Assembly (NCBI GenBank): GCA_902801985.1
Contig: CADCKD010000008.1
Span: 44,419-107,356 of the forward strand
Origin: an uncultured bacterium
GTDB taxonomy: Bacteria; Cyanobacteriota; Vampirovibrionia; Gastranaerophilales; Gastranaerophilaceae
Length of the DNA: 62,938 nucleotides
Direction of reading: 5' to 3'
Each line of letters opens with the position of its first letter. Position 1 is the first letter of the stretch. The notes under the pieces are model-generated. The model was not told the origin of the DNA. It saw only the letters and a program-made list of their open reading frames with translations, and did no database searches. Positions 35,442-43,888 of this stretch are shown here, one piece after another. The position numbers and the translations under genes are program-made.

Positions 35442-36413
35442 TTAACCGATTAAATCTTCTTCTTCAATTGGGTTTGGAGCTAAATCCAATCCAAAGTGAT
35501 GTAATCTTTCAATTACTTCGTCTGAAGATTTTTTACCGAAATTCTTTATATTTAATAAATCATGTTCGGATTTTTTCAACAATTCTGACATTGAATTGAT
35601 ACTTGCTCTTTTTAAGCAGTTATATGCTCTAACAGAAAGTTCCAATTCTTCAATTGTCATTTTTGGTTCTTCTTCAACAACTTCTTCTACTTCTTCAATT
35701 TGAGGAGCAGCTGCGATTGAAGGTTGACCTGTGATAGATGCAATTTGCATAAAGTGTTCAATTAATAAGTTTGCAGCTTTACTCAATGCATTTTGAACAT
35801 CTACTGATCCGTTAGACCAGATTTCAAGAGTTAACTTGTCGAAGTCTAAAGCATCACCTACACGAGTGTTTTCAACATTGTAGCTTACACGTTTGATTGG
35901 CATGAATGTTGCATCGATAGGTAATACGTCGATTGCATCGCCTTTAACATCTCTTGGAACATCGTGAGGTACATATCCTTTGCCTGATTCAACAATAACA
36001 TCAGCATGGAATGAACCTCCGTCTGCAACTGTACATATTAACCAATCAGGGTTAACAACTTTTACACCTGCAGGTAATTGGATATCACTTGCTAATACAG
36101 GACCAGGTTTGTCAACATCTATTCTTAAATGTTGTGCTTCTTTAGAATCTGTTTTTACTACTAAACCTTTTAAGTTAAGGATTACGTCTATTACATCTTC
36201 CAAAACTCCAGGAATAGCTGTGTATTCATGAGTAATACTTTCGATTCTTGCACTTGTTACTGCTGTACCTTCTAAACTTGATAAAAGTACACGTCTAAGT
36301 GCATTACCGATAGTTGTTCCAAATCCGCGTTCCAATGGTTCAATTACGAATTTACCATATTGTGAACCGTCAGAGTTTGTCGCTGTATCAACACATTTAA
36401 TTTTTAATTCCAT
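35442..36413 (-). CDS. rpoA: RNA polymerase alpha subunit
   Basis: A 323-residue subunit that nucleates polymerase assembly. The N-terminal domain has FVIEPLERGFGTTIGNALRRVLLSSLEGTAV near 23-53 and a dimerisation/beta-contact core. An acidic linker (EEVEEVVEEEPKM, about 235-248) leads to the C-terminal domain (250-323) with HhH motifs (LKRASINSMSELL, LLNIKNFGKKSSDEV) that bind UP elements and activators. GGAGA precedes the ATG. Confidence 0.97.
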   Translation of the reverse strand: MELKIKCVDTATNSDGSQYGKFVIEPLERGFGTTIGNALRRVLLSSLEGTAVTSARIESITHEYTAIPGVLEDVIDVILNLKGLVVKTDSKEAQHLRIDVDKPGPVLASDIQLPAGVKVVNPDWLICTVADGGSFHADVIVESGKGYVPHDVPRDVKGDAIDVLPIDATFMPIKRVSYNVENTRVGDALDFDKLTLEIWSNGSVDVQNALSKAANLLIEHFMQIASITGQPSIAAAPQIEEVEEVVEEEPKMTIEELELSVRAYNCLKRASINSMSELLKKSEHDLLNIKNFGKKSSDEVIERLHHFGLDLAPNPIEEEDLIG

Positions 36414-36483
36414 TATTTGTTCTCCTAGTTAAAATTCTACTTAATTGCTAGTTATATAAGCTAATGCCTATTTACTACAATCC

Positions 36484-37086
36484 TTACTTAGAATAGTATT
36501 CGATTACAAGTTGTTCCTTGATTTCCGGATCTAATTCTTCTCTTTCAGGAATTCTGTCAAATGTAATTTTGAATGCTGATTTATCTATTGTCATCCAAGC
36601 CGGTGCACAAGCTAAATCAATCATTTCCATTACGCTTTGAACATATTTTGAACTCTTAGTTTTAACAGTGATAACATCACCCGGTTTTACAAGGAATGAT
36701 GGAATATCAACTTTTTTACCGTTTACAAGAACGTGACCGTGGTTAACGATTTGTCTTGTTTGTTTACGAGTAATACCAAAGCCTGCTCTGAATAAGATGT
36801 TATCAAGTCTTGATTCTAATAATTGTAATAGAATAGTGCCTGTAACGCCTTTTCTTCTTGCAGCTTCTTTGTAGTATCTTACGAATTGTTTTTCACTTAC
36901 TAAATAAGTTAATCTTATTTTTTGTTTTTCTTTTAAGTGAAGTGCGTATTCAGATAATTTCTTTCTAGCCGCACCATGTTGTCCTGATGCTGTTTGACGC
37001 ATAGAAGAAGTTAATTTTCTGTTTGATAAATCTGTAACTCCATAGTTACGGAATAATTTGTTACTTGGTCCTGTGTATCTAGACAT
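36484..37086 (-). CDS. rpsD: 30S ribosomal protein S4
   Basis: A 200-residue primary 16S rRNA-binding protein and, in several bacteria, a translational repressor of its own operon. It shows MSRYTGPSNKLFRNYG at the start and an S4 RNA-binding domain near 90-150 (RLDNILFRAGFGITRKQTRQIVNHGHVLVNGKKVDIPSF). AAAGGAG precedes the ATG. It sits between rpsK and rpoA, unlike photosynthetic cyanobacteria where rpsD is elsewhere. A 290-base untranslated space with RNA structure precedes it, far longer than any other gap in the operon. Confidence 0.96.
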   Translation of the reverse strand: MSRYTGPSNKLFRNYGVTDLSNRKLTSSMRQTASGQHGAARKKLSEYALHLKEKQKIRLTYLVSEKQFVRYYKEAARRKGVTGTILLQLLESRLDNILFRAGFGITRKQTRQIVNHGHVLVNGKKVDIPSFLVKPGDVITVKTKSSKYVQSVMEMIDLACAPAWMTIDKSAFKITFDRIPEREELDPEIKEQLVIEYYSK

Positions 37087-37110
37087 TTTTTTCTCCTTTT
37101 CTTTTGTCTT

Positions 37111-37204
37111 GGATTTTGTTGTCTCTCGGACAACCCGTTTGCTTCACTTCGTTGTCGCAAACTTTTGTCCTCACTTACTCGAGCTATGCTCTTACACAAA
37201 ATCC
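37111..37204 (-). promoter_or_regulatory. Structured leader RNA of rpsD (candidate S4 autoregulatory element)
   Basis: On the minus strand, stem P1 GGATTTTGT/ACAAAATCC (37196-37204 with 37111-37119) encloses a small hairpin GAGC-ATA-GCTC (37181-37191) and a long hairpin GGACAA/TTGTCC plus GTTTGC/GCAAAC (37128-37170). This is a three-way-junction layout. The loop sequence GACAAC (37151-37156) can instead pair with GTTGTC (37129-37134), which breaks the long hairpin and offers a switch or pseudoknot-like alternative. The element ends 25 bases before the rpsD ATG. Confidence 0.5.
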
Positions 37205-37263
37205 GCTGCAGGGCTTCTATGGTTTGGGGATGGACTAAATCCTCAAGCCCCCGCTATTTTTAG

Positions 37264-37299
37264 TTTGATAAGTTTGATAGGTTTGTTAAGTTTGATAAG
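37264..37299. repeat. Four tandem copies of a 9-bp repeat
   Basis: TTTGATAAG, TTTGATAGG, TTTGTTAAG, TTTGATAAG in direct succession. The run forms the left arm of the larger inverted repeat at 37267-37368. Confidence 0.75.
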
Positions 37300-37368
37300 T
37301 TCATTTCGTTATTTAATTGTTCTACTTTTCAAGAAGTTATTGAACTTGTCCAACCTATCCTCCTTATC
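37267..37368. repeat. Long imperfect inverted repeat after rpsK
   Basis: Arms 37267-37302 and 37333-37368 match in about 27 of 36 positions without gaps, including perfect GATAAG and GATAGGTT blocks. In the minus-strand mRNA it begins 8 bases after the rpsK stop. Its first arm contains a full Shine-Dalgarno (AAGGAGG) and a possible 14-codon frame from TTG. It could stabilise or end the upstream transcript or carry a leader peptide for rpsD. Confidence 0.5.
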
Positions 37369-37376
37369 ATCCTACT

Positions 37377-37763
37377 CTATACTCTACGTTTTTTTGGAGG
37401 ACGGCATCCGTTGTGAGGGATTGGTGTTACATCTTTAATCAATGTAATTTCCAAACCTGCAGCTTGGATAGCTCTGATTGCAGTTTCTCTACCTGAACCA
37501 GGTCCTTTGATATGAACTTCAACTTTTTTCATACCTTGATCTATTGATTTTTTTGCAACCATTTCAGCTGCTGATTGAGCTGCAAATGGAGTACCTTTTC
37601 TGGCACCTTTGAATCCTGAAGCTCCGGCTGTTGCCCAAGCAATAGCATTACCTTGAGTGTCAGTAGAAGTTACTATTGTATTGTTAAAAGTAGATTGTAT
37701 GTGTACAACCCCTTGCAATACATTTTTCTTTTCCTTTTTCTTTGTTGTTCTTGGTCTTGCCAT
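37377..37763 (-). CDS. rpsK: 30S ribosomal protein S11
   Basis: A 128-residue platform protein. It has the typical core '[50 protein letters not shown]' and ends [15 protein letters not shown]. It follows rpsM after 38 bases and is followed by the long palindrome and rpsD leader. Confidence 0.97.
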   Translation of the reverse strand: MARPRTTKKKEKKNVLQGVVHIQSTFNNTIVTSTDTQGNAIAWATAGASGFKGARKGTPFAAQSAAEMVAKKSIDQGMKKVEVHIKGPGSGRETAIRAIQAAGLEITLIKDVTPIPHNGCRPPKKRRV

Positions 37764-37801
37764 TTTTTGATTTCCTTTATTTTATATTTATTTACAATTT
37801 A

Positions 37802-38167
37802 TTACTTTTTACCTGCGATTGCAGCGCCTTTTTTACCACGTTGTGTTCTTGCGTTAGTTTTTGTTCTTTGACCTCTGCAAGGAAGTTTACGTTTGTGACG
37901 AAGGCCTCTGTATGAACCGATTTCTTGTAAACGTTTGATGTTCATTGCAACTTCACGTCTCAAGTCACCTTCAATGTGGTAGTTAGCTAATTCGTTACGA
38001 AGTTCTTTAATATCTTCTTCTGTTAAATTGTCTGTTCTTAAATCAGGTGAAATACCTGTTGCTGCTAAGATTTTCTTAGCTCTTGTAGGCCCTATACCAT
38101 AAATATAAGTTAAGGCTACTTCCATTCTTTTGTTACGAGGTAGGTCTACCCCTACTAATCTTGCCAT
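37802..38167 (-). CDS. rpsM: 30S ribosomal protein S13
   Basis: A 121-residue protein of the 30S head that contacts the large subunit and the P-site tRNA. It reads [34 protein letters not shown] at the start, '[28 protein letters not shown]' in the RNA-binding tail. GGAGA precedes the ATG. A 150-base untranslated stretch with several hairpins separates it from rpmJ. Confidence 0.97.
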   Translation of the reverse strand: MARLVGVDLPRNKRMEVALTYIYGIGPTRAKKILAATGISPDLRTDNLTEEDIKELRNELANYHIEGDLRREVAMNIKRLQEIGSYRGLRHKRKLPCRGQRTKTNARTQRGKKGAAIAGKK

Positions 38168-38194
38168 TTTAATTTCTCCTTTTCTTTGGCTTTT

Positions 38195-38308
38195 GTGCGT
38201 TGGAGCATCTCACTTTCATTGTGTATTGCTCCTATTGCGCACCGGTTGTTAGATTTTTTTTGTTAAGAGGCTTAAATACTTCCTCTCCAATCGCCGTTAC
38301 GCGCGATT
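38195..38308 (-). promoter_or_regulatory. Hairpin-rich leader upstream of rpsM
   Basis: On the minus strand in order: AATCGC/GCGATT (38289-38308), AGAGG/CCTCT (38266-38286), and a two-stem hairpin with GTGCG/CGCAC (38238-38242 with 38195-38199) stacked on GGAGCA/TGCTCC (38227-38232 with 38202-38207). The last ends about 27 bases before the rpsM ATG, where E. coli places its S4-binding alpha-operon pseudoknot. A regulatory role is an inference. Confidence 0.4.
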
Positions 38309-38317
38309 TCCGTTGCG

Positions 38318-38431
38318 TTAACCTTGACGTTGTTTGTGTTTAGGGTTTTCGCAAATTACGGCAATTCTGCCTTTTCTTTTGATAACTTTGCATTTTTCGC
38401 AAATTTTCTTTACTGATGATCTTGTTTTCAT
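38318..38431 (-). CDS. rpmJ: 50S ribosomal protein L36
   Basis: A 37-residue protein, [20 protein letters not shown] onward, with the zinc-ribbon Cys-x2-Cys...Cys-x4-His pattern (CEKC, CENPKH). I start at the ATG at 38431; the frame is open further upstream but that part overlaps infA and is not L36-like. It follows infA after 34 bases. Confidence 0.95.
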   Translation of the reverse strand: MKTRSSVKKICEKCKVIKRKGRIAVICENPKHKQRQG

Positions 38432-38465
38432 TTTTTGTTTTCCTTTATTTTCATTGTGAGATGTT

Positions 38466-38681
38466 TTACTTAAGTCTAAAAGTGATACGTCCTTTTGATA
38501 AATCATAAGGTGTCATTTCAACTTTTACTTTGTCACCGGGAAGAATTCTTATAAAATTCTTTCTGATTTTCCCTGAAATATGTGCCAATATTTCGTGATC
38601 ATTTTCTAATTTAACTCTGAACATTGCATTAGGCATTGATTCTACAATCGTACCTACAAGTTCTATTACGTCTTTTGCCAT
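38466..38681 (-). CDS. infA: Translation initiation factor IF-1
   Basis: A 71-residue OB-fold protein that occupies the A site of the 30S subunit during initiation: [67 protein letters not shown] lies 8 bases before the ATG. It is the first gene of the operon in this window and has its own promoter at 38739-38766, so the spc part of the cluster (secY, adk, map) is not directly upstream. Confidence 0.96.
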   Translation of the reverse strand: MAKDVIELVGTIVESMPNAMFRVKLENDHEILAHISGKIRKNFIRILPGDKVKVEMTPYDLSKGRITFRLK

Positions 38682-38738
38682 AAATTACCTCATATCTCGG
38701 CTTTGTTAATTTTGCACACAACATGTGCTATCATATAA

Positions 38739-38766
38739 ATCATACTTGTTGAATTTTTAAATGCAA
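38739..38766 (-). promoter_or_regulatory. Promoter of the infA-rpsI operon
   Basis: TTGCAT (38761-38766), 16-base spacer, TATGAT (38739-38744) on the minus strand. Around the predicted start lies the inverted repeat GCACA-CAACA-TGTGC (38714-38728), a possible operator or 5' hairpin. The rest of the 319-base divergent region to rimI holds only a small hairpin (ATAGCA-ATTTA-TGCTAT near 38787-38803) and A/T-rich sequence. Confidence 0.5.
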
Positions 38767-38965
38767 GAGGGGAAAATTAGCTTGTAGATAGCAATTTATG
38801 CTATTAACTTAGTAATTGTTTATCTAATATTACAACACAACTTGCTACTGCTGAATTGTCCCGAAATTCTTGCGGCGTAATAGCATTATATATTAATGTA
38901 AATTTTTGTAAATTTTCTAATTATTATTTTATTAATTAAACAAATTAAAACAAAAATTTAAATCC

Positions 38966-38994
38966 TCGACATATTTTTCGATACGTGCTAACAT
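38966..38994 (+). promoter_or_regulatory. Promoter of rimI (leaderless)
   Basis: TCGACA (38966-38971), 17 bases, TAACAT (38989-38994), then six bases and the ATG at 39001. Confidence 0.55.
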
Positions 38995-39000
38995 TGATTT

Positions 39001-39534
39001 ATGCAGACAGATATGGAAACGGTAATTATTAAAAAAATGTCTCCTGAAGATGTTGAGGGGGTTATTTCTATTGAAGAAAAATCTTATGGTGCTCATCATT
39101 GGTCAAGAGAATCTTTTTTCAATGAATTGCATAATGAGCTTGCGTGGTATTATTCGTTGTTTGCACCGGATGGCAAGTTGGCGGGGTATGCCGGTACGTG
39201 GCATATTTTGGAAGAAGCTCATGTTACTAATATATCTGTTGATCCTAAATATAGAAGGCATAAATACGGAGAAGCTCTTTTAAAAAGGATTATTGATGAT
39301 TGTTATGCTGAAAAGATTAAATATATAACCTTAGAGGTAAGAGTGAGTAATACTCCTGCAATAAATCTATATTCAAAATACGGGTTTACCTCTTTTGGAA
39401 CAAGAAAAAAATATTATCAGGATAATAATGAAGATGCTCTTATAATGTGGACTAAAAATATTTTTTATGATGAATTTAAGAGTAATTATGAAAAGATCAT
39501 AGAGGATTTGAACGGGAGAATAGTTATAAAATGA
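39001..39534 (+). CDS. rimI: GNAT acetyltransferase, RimI-like
   Basis: A 177-residue GNAT enzyme that in the family acetylates the N-terminal alanine of ribosomal protein S18. It shows 'VISIEEKSYGAHHWSRESFFNEL' (RimI alpha1-alpha2), 'HVTNISVDPKYRRHKYGEALL' (acetyl-CoA loop R-x-x-x-x-G/Y-x) and 'TLEVRVSNTPAINLYSKYGF'. The pyrophosphate loop reads RRHKYG, weaker than the usual R/Q-x-x-G-x-G/A. The ATG at 39001 coincides with the predicted transcription start; an ATG at 39013 is the alternative. It overlaps the BioY-like gene by 4 bases. Confidence 0.85.
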   Translation: MQTDMETVIIKKMSPEDVEGVISIEEKSYGAHHWSRESFFNELHNELAWYYSLFAPDGKLAGYAGTWHILEEAHVTNISVDPKYRRHKYGEALLKRIIDDCYAEKIKYITLEVRVSNTPAINLYSKYGFTSFGTRKKYYQDNNEDALIMWTKNIFYDEFKSNYEKIIEDLNGRIVIK

Positions 39535-40199
39535 CGCAGCAAGAAGTGCTTATTCCCAAAATGAAACGCATTGACAAAAAACAAAACAGGATAAAGCTGC
39601 CTTTTTTCAGCGTGCTTATTGTCTTGTGTGCTTTATTGTTGATTATAGCTTCAACTTTTGTAGGTTTTGAATTGAAACATTATATTGTTCCTGCCGGTTT
39701 TTGGAGTGGAAAAGTTCTCAGTCAGGAAGATTATATTGTGTCTTTTTACGTCATCCCTCAGATTCCTGTTTTGATGTTTATATGCTCGGCTTTAGAAAAG
39801 AAAATGGCGGTGTTTAGTGTTGTTTTATATCTGATTTTAGGAATATTTTTCGCCCCTCTATTCGCGTTAGGCGGAGGTTTTTCTTACATTTCAGAGTATA
39901 GTTTCGGGTATTTATTGGCTTATTTCCCTGCAGCATTAATTGCAACATCATTTTTATGCAGGCGTCGGTCTTTTCTTAATATGTTTTTAGCTGCTTTGTG
40001 CGGTGTTTTAATAATTCATGTACTCGGATTTTTGTATATGCTTTTAATAGTATTATTCAAACATGACGGCGGATCTTTTATTTCCGGGTGGATTACGTAC
40101 CAAAGCGGGATGAAAATATTGTATGACTTCGTTTTAAGTTTTGTTTTAATCCTGATTGGCAAGTATGTAAACTACGCAGTTAAATTTATTTCTGACTAA
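39531..40199 (+). CDS. BioY-like biotin transporter substrate-binding subunit
   Basis: A 222-residue membrane protein with six predicted helices. The stretch 'ILGIFFAPLFALGGGFSYISEYSFGYLLAYFPAALIATSFL' (about 103-142) follows the BioY pattern (G..G.P.F..GGG......P..GYL..F..AA), the S component of ECF-type vitamin transporters. It has an N-terminal basic extension of about 25 residues. No ECF ATPase or T subunit lies nearby; BioY proteins may use shared modules. It overlaps rimI (ATGA), so it is translated from the same mRNA. Confidence 0.75.
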   Translation: MTQQEVLIPKMKRIDKKQNRIKLPFFSVLIVLCALLLIIASTFVGFELKHYIVPAGFWSGKVLSQEDYIVSFYVIPQIPVLMFICSALEKKMAVFSVVLYLILGIFFAPLFALGGGFSYISEYSFGYLLAYFPAALIATSFLCRRRSFLNMFLAALCGVLIIHVLGFLYMLLIVLFKHDGGSFISGWITYQSGMKILYDFVLSFVLILIGKYVNYAVKFISD

Positions 40200-40261
40200 T
40201 ATTTGCCCTAAATACATATATATGCTAAAATAAACTGTATAGATGGGAGATTTTGGAATTT

Positions 40262-41230
40262 ATGAAATTTTTTGTGGATTTTTTTAAGAATTTAGATTTT
40301 TCAGCGTTTGTATATTATTTGGATGTTAATAATTTAAAAGAGGTTATAGACATACCTATTATAATTGTTTTGACAACATTTGTAATTTCTTTGTTTTATT
40401 GTATTGTTAAGTATCTTTCAACCGGTCGGAATTTGAGAATTATTGTTAATTTCCTATCCGGATTTACAAGAAATGATTTAAATTTCAGGCTGAATGAAAT
40501 GGATTCTTGGATGATGGAGAATCCTTATATGGCGCCAATTTGGGGCGAGTTCAGAAATACTCTTGTTTTTTCTGAGTCTGTGGCGATAAATGATGGTGAC
40601 GAAACGCAGTTTGAGGAAGTTTCATCTACGGTGCAGGATGTTCAAACAACATCTGATCCTATGTATTATTTTAATGAAGAATCTTTGATTACATCAAGAT
40701 TTAATTACAAAATGGTGCAAACTATACCTACAATCTTGACAGGTTGCGGCCCGTTGTTTACATTCTTAAAAATTGCAATAGCCTTTGGTATGATTGATTT
40801 TTCCACTCAAGAAAAAACGATTTCTTCCGTATCTTCATTTATGACAAGTATGCAGTCTGCAGCTTTGGTTTCTGTTGTTGCGGTTGCATCCTCTTTGATA
40901 TATTTGCTTGTGGAACGTTTATTGTATAGCAGCTTGTGTAAAAGACCGTTTATAAAGATAAGAGTTTTAATCGGAAATCTGTTTGCAACTGTATCCGCAG
41001 AAAAATTCTTGTACGAAATATTAAGAGAATCAAAAATTTCTAATAACTCAAATGGAAATGTCGCAGATGCTCTTCCTGTAAAATTTAAAGAGGCATTTAA
41101 TGATTCTGTTTCTGTAAATTTAATTCCATATTTAGAAAATGTCATTTATGGTATTAATCAATTAAATAAAGAAATTAAAAATGTTGCAAAAAATCGGACT
41201 GCCGGTGAAGATGTGGATAGTTTGTTCTAG
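40262..41230 (+). CDS. MotA/TolQ/ExbB-like (ZorA-like) channel subunit
   Basis: A 322-residue inner-membrane protein. One helix near 27-48 is followed by a cytoplasmic part of about 110 residues, then 'MVQTIPTILTGCGPLFTFLKIAIAFGMID' and 'SMQSAALVSVVAVASSLIYLLVERLLY', the paired helices of MotA/TolQ/ExbB proton channels; the P-x-x-LTG-x-G wording is nearest to ZorA. The long cytoplasmic tail of defence ZorA proteins is absent. An extended -10 (TGC-TAAAAT, 40223-40231) precedes it. I use the ATG at 40262; a TTG three codons earlier is possible. The stator partner gene follows after 9 bases. Confidence 0.75.
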   Translation: MKFFVDFFKNLDFSAFVYYLDVNNLKEVIDIPIIIVLTTFVISLFYCIVKYLSTGRNLRIIVNFLSGFTRNDLNFRLNEMDSWMMENPYMAPIWGEFRNTLVFSESVAINDGDETQFEEVSSTVQDVQTTSDPMYYFNEESLITSRFNYKMVQTIPTILTGCGPLFTFLKIAIAFGMIDFSTQEKTISSVSSFMTSMQSAALVSVVAVASSLIYLLVERLLYSSLCKRPFIKIRVLIGNLFATVSAEKFLYEILRESKISNNSNGNVADALPVKFKEAFNDSVSVNLIPYLENVIYGINQLNKEIKNVAKNRTAGEDVDSLF

Positions 41231-41239
41231 TAGGTTAAT

Positions 41240-41932
41240 ATGGCGATAAGATATTTAAAACGTAAAGAAGATGACGGAGATGGAGGTAATATTTTTTGGG
41301 TTACAATGTCTGACTTGATGTTGGGACTCGCAATTGTATTTATTACTTTGTTTGTTCTTGCAATGACCGGCTTTACGCAGCAAGCTATCCAACAGCAGAA
41401 AGTAAAAATGGATGTTGCAAAAGAAATTAGTAAAGAGCTTCAAAAGGAACATATTGATGCTCAAATTGACCGTATGACCGGAGATTTGATTATTCCTTCC
41501 ACGGCGTTATTTGAGGTTAACAGTTATGTATTATCCCCCTCAGGGAAGACACTATTATCAAAATTAGCACCTATATATATAAATACTTTATTCAAAAATA
41601 AAGAATTGGCCAATGATATTGAAAGTATTTTAATTCAAGGACATACTGACTCGCAAACATTTGCCGGTGTTAAATCCGTTGATGAACAATTTGTTCGCAA
41701 TATGGATTTGAGCTTGAAACGTGCAAATTCTGTTGCTGAATATATATTGCATACAAATTATAATAAGAATAATGCTGAAGCCTTCAGAAAAATGATTGTT
41801 GTAGAAGGAAAAAGTTTTAATGAACCTGTTTTGGTTGACGGAAAAGAAGATTACGCAAAAAGCCGTCGTGTAGAGTTAAAGATAAAAGTTAAAGATTGGA
41901 ATGTAGCCAGCGCATTTGGACTAAAAAAATGA
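41240..41932 (+). CDS. MotB/OmpA-like (ZorB-like) stator subunit
   Basis: A 230-residue protein: short basic cytoplasmic tail, one membrane helix (about 19-44) with the ion-carrying Asp25 in '[19 protein letters not shown]', a linker, and an OmpA/MotB peptidoglycan-binding domain with GHTDS (134-138), [16 protein letters not shown] (155-170) and SRRVELKIK. The SDLM-x-GL wording is closer to ZorB than to flagellar MotB. Together with the preceding gene it should form an ion-driven 5:2-type motor anchored to the cell wall. The stop overlaps the next start (ATGA). Confidence 0.8.
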   Translation: MAIRYLKRKEDDGDGGNIFWVTMSDLMLGLAIVFITLFVLAMTGFTQQAIQQQKVKMDVAKEISKELQKEHIDAQIDRMTGDLIIPSTALFEVNSYVLSPSGKTLLSKLAPIYINTLFKNKELANDIESILIQGHTDSQTFAGVKSVDEQFVRNMDLSLKRANSVAEYILHTNYNKNNAEAFRKMIVVEGKSFNEPVLVDGKEDYAKSRRVELKIKVKDWNVASAFGLKK

Positions 41933-43290
41933 TTGAAGTAAATAATATTATAGAAACAATAAATATGATTCGTCTCCACAATTTGGATATTCGAACTGTG
42001 ACATTAGCACTTAGTTTGAGAGATTGTATCAGTGAAGATGTGGATGTCGTATGTGAAAAAATATATAAAAAGATAAAAAAATACGCTAAAAATCTTGTAA
42101 AATATGCGGATGATTTGGCGGATGAATATTCTATTCCTATTATAAATAAACGAATTGCGGTTACTCCGATATCTATTTTAGGGGAGTCTTGTACGAAACC
42201 TGATTATTTAAAAATAGCAAAAACACTTGATAAAGCGGCAAAAGAAGTTGGAGTGAACTTTATTGGCGGATATTCTGCGCATGTTGAAAAAGGAATGACT
42301 AAAGGCGATCAACTTCTTATTGATTCTATTCCTGATGTGCTTGCACAAACCGAAAGGCTTTGTTCTTCAATAAATGTTGCGACATCAAAAGCCGGTATCA
42401 ATATGGATGCAGTATTAAAAATGTCAGAAATTATTAAAAAGACCGCAGAATTGACAAAAGATAATGATAGCGTTGGGGCTGCAAAACTTGTGGTATTTTG
42501 TAATGCCCCAAGTGATAATCCTTTTATGGCGGGCGCTTTTTGCGGGTATGGTGAAAGTGAATGCTCTTTAAATGTCGGAGTTTCTGGGCCGGGGGTTGTT
42601 AGAGCAGCAGTTGAATCTTTAGATAAAGATGCAGATATGAGTGTATTAGCAAATAAAATTAAAGAAACAGCATATAAAATAACTTCTACAGGAGAGTTGA
42701 TTGGCAGGAAGCTTTCAGATAAATTGGGAATTCCTTTTGGGGTAATTGATTTATCTTTAGCTCCGACCCCTGCTGTTGGAGACAGTGTGGCAGGCATATT
42801 TCAAGCTATGGGGCTTGAACATGCGGGAGCTTGCGGAACGACTGCTGCTCTTGCAATGTTAAATGATGCCGTCAAAAAGGGCGGAATAATGGCAAGTTCT
42901 CATGTCGGCGGTTTGTCAGGGGCATTTATTCCGGTATCTGAAGATGCCGGTATGATTGAGGCGGCGGAAAAGAAATATTTAAATATTAATAAGCTGGAAG
43001 CCATGACTTCTGTATGTTCTGTGGGTTTAGATATGATAGCAATCCCCGGTGATACTTCGGAGGATATTATCGCAGGAATTATTGCGGACGAAATGGCAAT
43101 TGGTATGATAAATAAGAAAACTACGGCTGTTCGTATTATTCCCGCAATTGGGAAAAAAGAAGGCGATAGCGTAGAGTTCGGCGGATTACTCGGTAAAGCC
43201 CCAATAATGGGTGTTAATAATTTGTCTTCTTCAAATTTTGTAAAAAGAGGCGGCAGGATTCCTGCTCCTATTCATAGTTTAAATAATTAA
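41929..43290 (+). CDS. PFL-fold protein of the UPF0210/DUF711 family
   Basis: A 453-residue cytoplasmic protein matching the UPF0210 family in length and blocks ([106 protein letters not shown]-like '[23 protein letters not shown]'). The family shares the pyruvate-formate-lyase barrel but has no settled function. I start at the ATG at 41929, which overlaps the stator gene stop; the open frame reaches further upstream inside that gene. Linkage to a stator pair is unusual; the family is commonly next to an ACT-domain gene. Confidence 0.9.
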   Translation: MIEVNNIIETINMIRLHNLDIRTVTLALSLRDCISEDVDVVCEKIYKKIKKYAKNLVKYADDLADEYSIPIINKRIAVTPISILGESCTKPDYLKIAKTLDKAAKEVGVNFIGGYSAHVEKGMTKGDQLLIDSIPDVLAQTERLCSSINVATSKAGINMDAVLKMSEIIKKTAELTKDNDSVGAAKLVVFCNAPSDNPFMAGAFCGYGESECSLNVGVSGPGVVRAAVESLDKDADMSVLANKIKETAYKITSTGELIGRKLSDKLGIPFGVIDLSLAPTPAVGDSVAGIFQAMGLEHAGACGTTAALAMLNDAVKKGGIMASSHVGGLSGAFIPVSEDAGMIEAAEKKYLNINKLEAMTSVCSVGLDMIAIPGDTSEDIIAGIIADEMAIGMINKKTTAVRIIPAIGKKEGDSVEFGGLLGKAPIMGVNNLSSSNFVKRGGRIPAPIHSLNN

Positions 43291-43306
43291 TAAAGGAAAT
43301 AAAATA

Positions 43307-43888
43307 ATGGCTTCTACATTACACGAAATGGCAGTAAAATTACAAGAATTCATAATACAGCAGCAATCAGATGCTCATAGCTCGTCAGGACTTAATATTA
43401 ACAAATATAATAATATCAAGTTGAGAATGGATGGGATGATTGATTATCCTCACGTTATAATTTCTATTGGCATTTCGGAAGCTTTGTATAACATTAAAGA
43501 TGTAACAAAGGTCGATGGCGGCTTAGGTTCTGATGAAAAATACATTTGGAAATGGTTGAATAAAAGTAATGTTGTTGAAAATTTAGTAGAATTGTACAAG
43601 TCTTTATCAGACATGACTACTGTCGAAGATGAAATTAAAGAAAATGAGAATATGATGGCTCCTGAAGCAGAAGGTTCAGCAAGTACTGTCAGATCTTCAA
43701 GGTATGATCAGCAAAATAGATTGCGCCGTTTAATGCTGGGTCTGGAAGAATTAGAGACTGAAGATCCGAATGCAATCAAGGACGCAGAAGATATTGATGA
43801 GGGTGTCAATGACACAGATACTGATGTGGATACCGATACCGATACCGATGAAGATGTCGATAATATCGAAGGGAATTCCGAGAATTAG
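43307..43888 (+). CDS. Acidic hypothetical protein with Asp-Thr repeat tail
   Basis: A 193-residue protein. The first 100 residues look folded (MASTLHEMAVKLQEFIIQQQ..., 'YPHVIISIGISEALYNIKDV', 'EKYIWKWLNKSNVVENLVELYKSL'). The tail is acidic and ends in a run of DT/DV pairs coded by GATACC/GATACT units, a likely calcium-binding or disordered region. AAAGGAA precedes the ATG. It is the last gene of the stator/UPF0210 unit (16-base gap) and overlaps the convergent uvrC by 4 bases. No family recognised. Confidence 0.65.
   Translation: MASTLHEMAVKLQEFIIQQQSDAHSSSGLNINKYNNIKLRMDGMIDYPHVIISIGISEALYNIKDVTKVDGGLGSDEKYIWKWLNKSNVVENLVELYKSLSDMTTVEDEIKENENMMAPEAEGSASTVRSSRYDQQNRLRRLMLGLEELETEDPNAIKDAEDIDEGVNDTDTDVDTDTDTDEDVDNIEGNSEN

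Noticed and set aside
37011-37199. 62-codon basic frame over the rpsD leader
   Set aside because: It overlaps rpsD in another frame and its composition only reflects the hairpin sequences.
43800-43870. GATACC/GATACT repeats as a CRISPR or VNTR
   Set aside because: They are short in-frame codons for Asp-Thr in the acidic tail of the 43307 gene; no spacers are present.
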